This document shows, one piece after another, positions 15,741 to 20,715 of a DNA stretch of 21,243 nucleotides. Source of the DNA: a virus; IMG/VR virus record IMGVR_UViG_3300032053_000630, positions 1 through 21,243 of that record; one strand, 5' to 3'. The position numbers were made by a program, and so were the translations under genes. Position 1 is the stretch's first letter, and each line of letters opens with the position of its first letter. The notes beneath the pieces were generated by a model. The model was not told the DNA's origin and did not search any database. It worked only from the letters and a program-made list of their open reading frames with translations.

Positions 15741-15976
15741 GACTTTTGACCTCCGTCGTAGACCTTTCGCTTCATGTCCTGAACGTCGCGTGAACAATCT
15801 TCGCACCGTTGTTCCTGTTTCGCCTTGAACCTTTGCATCTCCGCCTCGGAGACTTCCAGAGTCGTCACTCTCTTCTCGTGGTCTCGAACCATCCAACCGA
15901 CGATGACAGCCTGTGTAACCAACCCCAACACGGCAAACAGGGTTGGTCCCCACGTGTGAAACTCATCGAATGTCAC
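15737..15976 (-). CDS. Small membrane-anchored coiled protein, holin or spanin-like
   Basis: A 79-residue protein. Residues about 9-30 (GPTLFAVLGLVTQAVIVGWMV) form one membrane span, followed by a charged helix with MQRFKAKQEQRCEDCSRDVQD. The layout (one N-terminal span, then an outward or inward coiled helix) fits an inner-membrane spanin or a holin accessory protein. GTG 15976 overlaps the endolysin stop in a GTGA arrangement. The CEDC pair could form disulfides outside the membrane. Confidence 0.65.
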   Translation of the reverse strand: MTFDEFHTWGPTLFAVLGLVTQAVIVGWMVRDHEKRVTTLEVSEAEMQRFKAKQEQRCEDCSRDVQDMKRKVYDGGQKS

Positions 15977-16500
15977 GTTGCAATCCCAAACACGTGATCA
16001 CCGTACACTGCAAATTCCCTCCATCTGGCGTTCCCTCGTCCCCACTTCGGTGAACAGACCGCGGGGTTGTAGTAATTCAGTGCACCATGCGTTGGATCGA
16101 TGGTGAGCAACCCGTTCAACCGGGCCACTCCAAGGATCCAACACGCTCGATACACGAGACTTGCGTCCTTTCCTTCCGTTTGCAACCGCAGCAACCGGGT
16201 GTAGTTCGGATCCAACGGTTCGCAAATGGGTGTCCTCGGGTCATCGTGCTGCCAGAACGAGAACTGCCACACTCGTCTTCCACGCACAACGTGTGATTCC
16301 GTCACGATTTGCGTTACAGACAGGTTACGCTTTCGTACTCTGTTCAGGATCACACACTGAACCGCGTCTACACCCACGTATCCCACCTTCGCGATCTGGT
16401 TCGCCGCCTCACACCAACCACCAATCGCCAACGCCACCTCATCACACTGTTGGTCGATTGGAAGGTTCGGATTTGGATACACAGGAACTAGTGAGGTCAT
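15973..16500 (-). CDS. Endolysin, SleB-like cell wall hydrolase
   Basis: A 175-residue protein that matches the SleB / Hydrolase_2 fold seen in spore cortex lytic enzymes and phage lysins. Residues 31-55 (EAANQIAKVGYVGVDAVQCV, then ILNRV) are the family's 'EA...aVa.vilNRv' block with a likely catalytic Glu31. VWQFSFWQHDD (78-87) and GALNYYNPAVCSPKW (139-153), then GDHVFG at the end, complete the signature. No signal peptide is present, so it needs a holin. Of the possible starts, ATG 16500 follows GGATAAAGGG; an in-frame GTG at 16512 lacks a binding site. A 19-codon frame (MSNVPVYDNRRCQHSHASG) ends just before this start and might be a leader. Confidence 0.85.
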   Translation of the reverse strand: MTSLVPVYPNPNLPIDQQCDEVALAIGGWCEAANQIAKVGYVGVDAVQCVILNRVRKRNLSVTQIVTESHVVRGRRVWQFSFWQHDDPRTPICEPLDPNYTRLLRLQTEGKDASLVYRACWILGVARLNGLLTIDPTHGALNYYNPAVCSPKWGRGNARWREFAVYGDHVFGIAT

Positions 16501-16590
16501 CCCTTTATCCACTCGCGTGAGAATGTTGACATCGGCGGTTGTCGTACACTGGTACGTTACTCATTTTTCCATGCTAGTCACGACTGAACG

Positions 16591-17001
16591 TCATGGTGCA
16601 ATGTCCAGCCAAATGCTGACGCAGTTGGAGATCGGACCCATGTTTCCGATCGAGTTCTTGTAGCGCACGACGTAGTAGTTGTACGACACCTCTACCCCAT
16701 TGGCGATGAGGTCGGTGGAAGAACCACCTGCAACACTGTTCGCTTCCCAAGGAATGCTGTGCGGTGAACTTGCCGCTGTGTTCCAGTCACTCTCGGTCAG
16801 GATCGGTCCCGAACTGGAGTGCCTCATGGCGAACTGAGCAGCTGTTCCTGTGAAGCCGGAATGTCCAGCTGCAACCCAAAGCAACTTGCAAGTTGGTGAC
16901 TCGTCGGGCACAACCGACAACGTCGTCACCTTCGCAGGTGCGACCAACACCTTTTGTTGCAACACCTGCAAGCTGGTGATTTCTACACCTATCCCTATCA
17001 T
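16591..17001 (-). CDS. FN3-like domain protein of the virion surface module
   Basis: A 136-residue protein starting with an ATG at 17001 that overlaps the TGA of its neighbour. Residues about 22-134 read as a fibronectin type III-like domain: AKVTTLSVVPDESPTCKLLW, AAQFAMRHSS, VEVSYNYYVVRYKNSIGNMG and ISNCVSIWL, with the family Trp and Tyr positions. Such domains are common as add-ons on phage capsids and tails, where they hold cell-surface sugars. The N-terminus MIGIGVEI resembles that of the gene before it (MIGVGVGIM), so the two proteins may share an assembly signal. Confidence 0.7.
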   Translation of the reverse strand: MIGIGVEITSLQVLQQKVLVAPAKVTTLSVVPDESPTCKLLWVAAGHSGFTGTAAQFAMRHSSSGPILTESDWNTAASSPHSIPWEANSVAGGSSTDLIANGVEVSYNYYVVRYKNSIGNMGPISNCVSIWLDIAP

Positions 17002-17615
17002 GCGTTGCCCCAAACCTGAAGTTCAATCTCGGCAATGCGGTATTCCACATTGTTGGTGGGATCACCACTGGCGAGGAACTGGTCACAATCCGTACCGAAG
17101 GTCTGTGCATTGACTCTCGCAGACGTCCACGGAACACCACCAACGTCATTCGCGAACTGGTACTCTTGCCAGGCGAAGTCGGCACCGTTTACGGGTGCGA
17201 TGAATTGCGGGTTGCCGGGTTGTCCTCCCGATAACTCCACTCCCACGTAGTCGAACTTCCCGCTCGCGAGATTCCCAACACGAATCATCTTCACGGACAA
17301 GCGGATCACTAGGTGCGCAACCCGTGCATACTCGGGACAGGTTTCAAAGACCCAGTTCACACGTCGAATGGTTTGCGTTCCGTAACCACCGGTATTGACG
17401 GACTTCACCCAACCGTAGGTTGCGGGGTCACCGTCTCTCAATGACGCCGATAACTCCAACGCACCTCCACCCGAATCGCCACAGGTTCGTGTCCCCGTGC
17501 TTCCACTCCACGCCAGCACAATCGGGTCACCTGTTGGGTAAAGGGTAGTAAGGAGGGTGGGAGTTGCCCACTGTCGTGTGAGTCGTGTCATGATTCCAAC
17601 TCCAACTCCGATCAT
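16998..17615 (-). CDS. Beta-sandwich surface protein, possible receptor or sugar binding
   Basis: A 205-residue protein (from ATG 17615). It contains GDPIVLAWSGSTGTRTCG and, in the C-terminal part, FDYVGVELSGGQ, GADFAWQEYQFANDVGG and VEYRIAEIELQVWG, a pattern like galactose-binding-type jelly rolls. It is encoded between the spike-base-like and FN3 genes, so a head spike, fiber or receptor-binding subunit is likely. An in-frame ATG at 17591 follows GGAGTTGGAATC and is an alternative start. The open frame extends upstream of 17615 only within the neighbour. Confidence 0.65.
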   Translation of the reverse strand: MIGVGVGIMTRLTRQWATPTLLTTLYPTGDPIVLAWSGSTGTRTCGDSGGGALELSASLRDGDPATYGWVKSVNTGGYGTQTIRRVNWVFETCPEYARVAHLVIRLSVKMIRVGNLASGKFDYVGVELSGGQPGNPQFIAPVNGADFAWQEYQFANDVGGVPWTSARVNAQTFGTDCDQFLASGDPTNNVEYRIAEIELQVWGNA

Positions 17616-17619
17616 GTCT

Positions 17620-17928
17620 TTACATGCACGCGACGATGAATGATGCGGAAGTGCCGTTGGCGGTACTGTAGATCTTCGTAGCGCGGATTGGATGCCAACC
17701 AACGGCAGCATTGCGGAACGGAATTGCAGTGCCACCGAAGACGAGATCGACTACGACGTCTCCAGAAACTCCGACATACAATGCGCGGGTTGGAAATGTG
17801 GTGAGGGTATCAGCTGCAGCATTGACGACCTTTTCTGCACGCGTGATGGGTCCAAGAAGCATAGCAACCTCGGATGAGGTTGCCCAAGTCCCATACGCGT
17901 TTGTGAACCTGTCAGCTTCTTGTGCCAT
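17620..17928 (-). CDS. Spike-base / head decoration-like protein
   Basis: A 102-residue protein, the first gene of the late operon in this window. ATG 17928 has AAGGAG seven bases upstream. ARALYVGVSGDVVVDLVF (preceded by FPT), then AAVGWHPIRATKIYSTANGTSASFIVACM, matches a widespread phage and gene-transfer-agent pattern ('ralyVG..Gdv.v...G....f.n...G..lPir...v...gT.At.iva'), the group that includes the spike base protein of the Rhodobacter gene transfer agent. It is likely a small beta protein on the capsid or at a spike. The family link is from memory and should be tested by search. Confidence 0.7.
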   Translation of the reverse strand: MAQEADRFTNAYGTWATSSEVAMLLGPITRAEKVVNAAADTLTTFPTRALYVGVSGDVVVDLVFGGTAIPFRNAAVGWHPIRATKIYSTANGTSASFIVACM

Positions 17929-17948
17929 CGTTCGACTCCTTTATGTTG

Positions 17949-18123
17949 TGGGGATCGATGCTGCTCACCGGCACATCCTTTCTGCGAATGTCTCCGACAC
18001 CGATCCCCAACACGACGGAGGGTGAGCCAGAGTGCCTTTCCCAAGTTGGCACTCTTGTGGTCTTGGAGGTACCGCAAAGAGACCGAGAACTCACCCTCAA
18101 AGCATCGGGTGTACTCGCACCCT
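17949..18123 (-). promoter_or_regulatory. Structured 5' leader of the late operon (three-way junction and flanking hairpins)
   Basis: Within 175 bases before the first late gene several perfect stems occur. TGGGGATCG at 17949-17957 faces CGATCCCCA at 18001-18009. GAGGGTGAG (18018-18026) pairs with CTCACCCTC (18090-18098) and encloses two hairpins: AGAGTGCC/GGCACTCT (18029-18055, 8 bp) and GGTCT/AGACC (18059-18084, 5 bp). GGGTG/CACCC forms a further hairpin at 18107-18122. The middle set makes a three-way junction. Stems are seen directly. A role as transcription antitermination site, riboswitch-like element or mRNA stabiliser is inference. No U-runs follow, so these are not simple terminators. 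Confidence 0.55.
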
Positions 18124-18167
18124 CGAATGGCTGTGTGGGTAGTCCAACTCGCTCATGTGGCATAGCT

Positions 18168-18208
18168 AGTATACTACTGCCTGTGGCCAACTGACTGCAG
18201 CCTGCAGT
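18168..18208 (-). promoter_or_regulatory. Possible late promoter with an overlapping palindrome
   Basis: On the minus strand a TATACT box (18173 to 18168) lies about 240 bases before the first late gene. The place where a -35 box would be is covered by the perfect palindrome ACTGCAG-C-CTGCAGT at 18194-18208. No good TTGACA is present, which would fit an activator-dependent phage late promoter. Both elements are real sequence features; their use is a guess. Confidence 0.35.
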
Positions 18209-18496
18209 GGGCATGTGTCTCACTGTTGGAGTTGAGGGTGGTCGGGGTGATTTGGGTAATCCATTCTTCGAGTCCCACGCGTGTTTGGAGAGCACGAGTG
18301 TGCCAATTGTTCAAGAGCAAGTCAATCGGGGAGTTGTCTAGCTGGTATGAGTTGAGGATGGCCCGTGCCAATTGGGATTGACTTGGAGGGTGTGCTGGGG
18401 GTGGTCCAAACTTAGTATATCGTGCTTCGCAGTATCTTGCGCTTTACTCTGCCGGTCAATCGCGCAATCTATTGTGGCGCAATACGTTATAAGTTA
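18209..18496. other. Stretch without a confident gene
   Basis: No frame here has a good ribosome binding site. A minus-strand frame (about 18443 to 18174) is open and includes LARAILNSYQLDNSPIDLLL, with only a TTG available as start. The plus strand also has an open frame over the same bases. A second TATACT-like box lies at 18414-18419 on the minus strand. The GC-rich composition of the cassette to the right begins near 18440, so this is also a junction zone. Confidence 0.5.
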
Positions 18497-18526
18497 TTGA
18501 CAAGTTATAGCCTGCCGCCGTAACCT
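18497..18526 (+). promoter_or_regulatory. Candidate promoter for the hammerhead cassette
   Basis: TTGACA at 18497-18502 is a perfect -35 box. The best -10 is TAACCT at 18521-18526 with an 18-base gap, a weak match. GTTATA occurs twice around the -35 box (18486 and 18505). It points toward the 91-residue gene about 90 bases away. Confidence 0.35.
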
Positions 18527-18556
18527 GAACGCAGTCGCGGAACATGACGCGGCCCG

Positions 18557-18585
18557 TGCTATAGGGGAAGGGGTGCCCTATAGCA
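18557..18585. repeat. 10-bp inverted repeat upstream of the cassette's first gene
   Basis: TGCTATAGGG (18557-18566) and CCCTATAGCA (18576-18585) are perfect partners around a nine-base centre. It lies between the candidate promoter and the start codon at 18617, so it could be an operator or a 5' RNA hairpin. The half-site resembles the initiation end of T7-type promoters (CTATAGGG), but the upstream bases do not fit. Confidence 0.8.
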
Positions 18586-18616
18586 TAGCAGACCATACCC
18601 CGTACGGAGTCGGCTC

Positions 18617-18892
18617 ATGCGCTCAGAAGGTCGTATCGTCTTGTCGTCCGACGCACTCGCGCCAGTGCTTGAGGGTGCGAGTAAAGAGCGTGGCGTTGCA
18701 ATGACGCTCGTTGTTTTCCCCTTGTCCGGTGTCATGCGCGTCGCAGACATGACCGGAACAAGCGCGGGATTCACCACTGACGCGCACGCTTCCGGCTTGG
18801 CAGTCGCCGCTACTGTCAAGGCGCGACGGCGCGAATCGGACGGAGCGGAGGCTATGCTCCCTTCGCTGTCGTCCGTCACTGTCAACGAGTAA
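18617..18892 (+). CDS. Unknown 91-residue protein of the hammerhead cassette
   Basis: ATG 18617 has GGAG seven bases upstream. The product begins MRSEGRIVLSSDALAPVLEG and contains RGVAMTLVVFPLSGVMRVAD and ASGLAVAATVKARRRESDG. It looks like a small alpha/beta protein with a basic patch (KARRR), no membrane span and no signal peptide. The stop TAA is directly followed by the ribozyme. Codon use is GC-rich with many GCG and CGC, unlike the genes on either side. No family is recognised. Long frames on the opposite strand are shadows of this GC-rich coding. Confidence 0.7.
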   Translation: MRSEGRIVLSSDALAPVLEGASKERGVAMTLVVFPLSGVMRVADMTGTSAGFTTDAHASGLAVAATVKARRRESDGAEAMLPSLSSVTVNE

Positions 18893-18961
18893 GGCGAAAC
18901 GCGGCCCGATACGGGCCGCGTCCGTGCAGCCTGGTCCCTGCACGCTGACGAGTCCAGACCA
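18893..18961 (+). ncRNA. Type II hammerhead ribozyme
   Basis: All core parts occur in order. GGC (18893-18895, stem II strand), GAAA (18896-18899), stem III of nine perfect pairs CGCGGCCCG/CGGGCCGCG (18900-18908, 18912-18920) with loop ATA, then U18921 (pairing with A18899) and C18922, the cleavage nucleotide in a GUC triplet. Stem I has seven perfect pairs CGTGCAG/CTGCACG (18923-18929, 18938-18944). Then CTGACGA (18945-18951) fits the invariant CUGANGA, and GTC (18952-18954) closes stem II with three pairs, one a G-U. In addition TGGTC in loop I (18932-18936) can pair with GACCA (18957-18961), a likely tertiary pseudoknot. Stem II being the open helix makes it type II, the form known from bacteria and phages. 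Cleavage would fall between 18922 and 18923, separating the two cassette genes. Confidence 0.85.
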
Positions 18962-18979
18962 CGAAAGGAAGTGATACAT

Positions 18980-19537
18980 ATGCCAGAAATAAGCGCCTTG
19001 CGCTCCCGGTGGACAGGCCGCGCATGGCGTACCCTGCAAGCGCGCGAATCTAGCACCGGATGGCGTATCGCAATCGGGTTTGCTGATGGGTTAGTCGCGC
19101 AAGCCGATAGCACCTTGTATCGGGACACGGATGCGCTCGATGCTTTACTTCGCCTAGTACGCCGGGACAGACCGCGCCATAGTGCGCCGGTCACTATCAG
19201 CGAAGCAGTCCCTTTGCTCGCGCCGTTACTAGGGTGGCATTGGGCGTTGGGTGCGGTGGAGTATCGGCGCGCAGACCCTGATGCCATGCGGTCTGTGGTC
19301 CGTGTCGAGGCGGAACGCGCACGCAATCGGGCCGACGCTATCGCGCTTCGCTCGGAGGCGGTCCGGCTCGGCCTGTGTGAGCCTGTGATAGCCTCTGAGT
19401 CTGTGGACACGCGGGAGCCGGTGCTTGAGGCTAGGCTGCGACGCGCGGAACGCAAGCGGGCAGCGGCAGAGGCAGAGGCTAGGCGTTGGCAAGCGGAGAG
19501 TATCAGGCTACGCAAGGCAATCCTAGCGAAAGGCTAG
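18980..19537 (+). CDS. Unknown 185-residue basic coiled-coil protein of the hammerhead cassette
   Basis: ATG 18980 follows the strong block AAAGGAAGTGATACAT; an in-frame GTG at 18971 lies inside that block and is less likely. The N-terminal part is basic and aromatic (LRSRWTGRAWRTLQARESST), then ADGLVAQADSTLYRDTDALDALLRLVRRDR and ISEAVPLLAPLLGWHWALG. The last 35 residues form a charged helix (LRRAERKRAAAEAEARRWQA) likely to be a coiled coil that multimerises or contacts nucleic acid. Its mRNA would start at 18923 after ribozyme cleavage. Not recognised; a DNA- or RNA-binding function is only a guess from charge. Confidence 0.7.
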   Translation: MPEISALRSRWTGRAWRTLQARESSTGWRIAIGFADGLVAQADSTLYRDTDALDALLRLVRRDRPRHSAPVTISEAVPLLAPLLGWHWALGAVEYRRADPDAMRSVVRVEAERARNRADAIALRSEAVRLGLCEPVIASESVDTREPVLEARLRRAERKRAAAEAEARRWQAESIRLRKAILAKG

Positions 19538-19543
19538 AACCTA

Positions 19544-19591
19544 CCATGCCAAGCGGCCCGGACCTTACAAGGTCCGGGCCGCTTGGCATGG
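19544..19591. repeat. Perfect 23-bp inverted repeat closing the cassette
   Basis: CCATGCCAAGCGGCCCGGAC plus CTT on the left matches its exact reverse complement on the right, with only AC in the centre. It begins seven bases after the stop at 19537. As RNA it would form a very stable hairpin that could stop transcription or protect a 3' end, although no U-run follows on either strand. As DNA it could extrude a cruciform or be a recombination or insertion scar. Confidence 0.9.
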
Positions 19592-19605
19592 CAGCAAAAT
19601 GAAAC

Positions 19606-19643
19606 TAAGTAGTAACACGGAGGGCAACGTAAGTAGTAATACG
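19606..19643. repeat. Pair of 14-base direct repeats
   Basis: TAAGTAGTAACACG at 19606-19619 recurs as TAAGTAGTAATACG at 19630-19643, with one mismatch and a 24-base period. They flank nothing coding and lie right after the large inverted repeat. A perfect TATAAT reads on the minus strand at 19666-19661, but without a -35 box. Confidence 0.7.
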
Positions 19644-19746
19644 CAGCAGACCGTATCCTTATTATATGCCCCCATATGGACCGACTGCCCACAAAAAGGG
19701 GCGCCGGGAGGGGACTGCGTCACTGCCCACAATATGCCAACTGCAA

Positions 19747-19789
19747 TCGGGATGGGAGGATGCTCAGTAGTTAGTTCGGGATGGGAGGA
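19747..19789 (+). repeat. Two exact 14-base direct repeats carrying ribosome binding sites
   Basis: TCGGGATGGGAGGA occurs at 19747-19760 and again at 19776-19789. The second copy supplies the GGAGG for the start at 19795. The first copy sits before ATG CTC AGT AGT TAG, a four-codon frame. This could be a recent duplication, a double operator, or a binding site for a translational repressor. Confidence 0.75.
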
Positions 19790-19794
19790 CAGGT

Positions 19795-19932
19795 GTGTTG
19801 ACAGCAACTGAGATGTGGACACACTGCGACAAGTGTCATGCAGATACATGGCATGTGGATGGGAAGTGTACGAGATGTGAGGTCAAGGATACCACTGCAG
19901 ACCTCGTCATCGACGTGTACGGTTGGTACTAG
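19795..19932 (+). CDS. 45-residue zinc-ribbon protein
   Basis: GTG 19795 has GGAGG about six bases upstream. The product contains CDKC (residues 11-14) and CTRC (25-28), a C-x2-C-x10-C-x2-C zinc ribbon, followed by an acidic and hydrophobic tail VKDTTADLVIDVYGWY. Such miniature zinc proteins are common in phage early regions and may bind host proteins or nucleic acids. It opens a run of three small genes with similar spacing. Confidence 0.75.
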   Translation: MLTATEMWTHCDKCHADTWHVDGKCTRCEVKDTTADLVIDVYGWY

Positions 19933-19946
19933 ACAGGAGGAATGAG

Positions 19947-20102
19947 GTGGAGTTCATGCACATGCTTCACTACCTGAGCAGATGTCATCAGGAAGCGATG
20001 GATGCTCACTATGATGACATCGCTGTGAAGGTCACTACACTGATGCATGTGGTCACTGACAGGATGATGTCTGAGCATGGCTGGGTCATCATCGAGAAGT
20101 AG
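19947..20102 (+). CDS. 51-residue His/Met-rich helical protein
   Basis: GTG 19947 has GGAGG six bases upstream and lies 14 bases after the previous gene. The product starts MEFMHMLHYLSRCHQEAMDA, continues as one long helix and ends EHGWVIIEK. Six His and seven Met are scattered through it. An ATG three codons later is an alternative start. No family is recognised. Confidence 0.65.
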   Translation: MEFMHMLHYLSRCHQEAMDAHYDDIAVKVTTLMHVVTDRMMSEHGWVIIEK

Positions 20103-20122
20103 ACCCACCACAGGAGGCAGCA

Positions 20123-20278
20123 ATGAACAAGGAGTTGTACGAGCACATGCGAGAGCAGAAGAGACTCGAACCGATTCAGTGGGAAGCCAAGGCAACCCCG
20201 TGGTCCAGGTCAGACACCTACATCCTCGCCATCTGCATCGTCACTGTGGGGTATGTCCTCATCCGGTTGGCGTGGTAA
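20123..20278 (+). CDS. 51-residue protein with a C-terminal membrane anchor
   Basis: ATG 20123 has AGGAGG five bases upstream. Residues 1-30 are charged (MNKELYEHMREQKRLEPIQW), and residues about 33-51 are one hydrophobic span (YILAICIVTVGYVLIRLAW) ending at the stop. It is a tail-anchored topology with the charged part in the cytoplasm. It could be an early membrane effector such as an exclusion factor, but nothing in the sequence proves it. Confidence 0.7.
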   Translation: MNKELYEHMREQKRLEPIQWEAKATPWSRSDTYILAICIVTVGYVLIRLAW

Positions 20279-20395
20279 CACCACGTTGGCCCACCTTGGT
20301 TTCGCTATGATGGAACCGGAACCAAGTCCAGCAACCAACACTTATCTGGTGCACGCGGACTAGTGGGTGTACACCAGCTTGTGACGCATCTACGG

Positions 20396-20416
20396 CAGAT
20401 GTCTCTATGAGACATC
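20396..20416. promoter_or_regulatory. Dyad AGATGTCTC-N3-GAGACATCT, copy 1
   Basis: A perfect nine-base inverted repeat around TAT. The same core, GATGTCTC-N3-GAGACATC, recurs at 21038-21060. Two matching dyads upstream of separate early genes suggest operators of a phage repressor, or identical RNA hairpins between genes. Confidence 0.65.
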
Positions 20417-20500
20417 TGGACATGGTGCACATGGCTAGTGGAGTGTGACCTGGTGGTAGACCTAGTGGACTGGAAGGCATGCACTCTCGCCGGTGGCATC

Positions 20501-20598
20501 CCACTGCATCTGACGGTTTGCCACTGCATCTGACGGTTTGCCACTGCATCTGACGGTTTGCCACTGCATCTGACGGTTTGCCACTGCATCTGACGGTT
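20501..20598. repeat. Five tandem 20-bp iterons
   Basis: The unit CCACTGCATCTGACGGTTTG starts at 20501, 20521, 20541 and 20561 with no mismatch, and a fifth copy at 20581 lacks the last two bases. The 20-base period is about two turns of DNA, so a bound protein would sit on one face, as at iteron origins and partition sites. There are no spacers, so it is not a CRISPR array. Confidence 0.9.
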
Positions 20599-20715
20599 AG
20601 TAACGAGCAGGAATCCCTGAATTGCACATGTAGCACCATGCCTCATTTCGTGGCCCCACGCGATATCTACTGCTGTTCCTGTCTCTAACTCAAGACAACG
20701 AAAGGAGGTGATACA

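Larger units (their letters stand above)
20279..20697. other. Non-coding region, candidate replication origin
   Basis: About 420 bases without a gene. It carries the GATGTCTC-type dyad (20396), three scattered CTAGTGG copies, five 20-bp iterons (20501) and a small CGTGG/CCACG hairpin near 20650. Short frames (for example 18 codons from 20309) have no ribosome binding site. Iterons next to early genes are typical of phage and plasmid origins. Confidence 0.5.

Noticed and set aside
17912-18163. Minus-strand frame in the late leader (about 83 codons from ATG 18163)
   Set aside because: No ribosome site, unnatural composition, and it runs through the perfect stems of the leader structure.
18557-18585. 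T7-like promoter suggested by CTATAGGG
   Set aside because: Bases upstream of the box do not match T7-type promoters and no phage RNA polymerase gene is visible. The dyad symmetry explains the match.
18963-18966. A second GAAA after CTGACGA, as if for a hammerhead open at stem III
   Set aside because: Stem II would have only two pairs and stem III would not pair at all. The GAAA at 18896 gives a complete type II fold.
18559-19515. Minus-strand open frame of 318 codons across the GC-rich cassette
   Set aside because: Ser/Arg/Ala-rich shadow caused by high GC at third positions. The plus-strand genes have ribosome sites and the ribozyme falls between them.
19599-19811. Plus-strand frame of 70 codons after the large inverted repeat
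   Set aside because: No ribosome site at the ATG, and it overlaps the better supported 45-residue gene and direct repeats.
20309-20365. 18-codon frame starting MMEPEPSPATN
   Set aside because: No ribosome binding site and no conservation evidence.
20501-20598. Tandem repeats as a CRISPR array
   Set aside because: The units are directly adjacent with no spacers and are too short.
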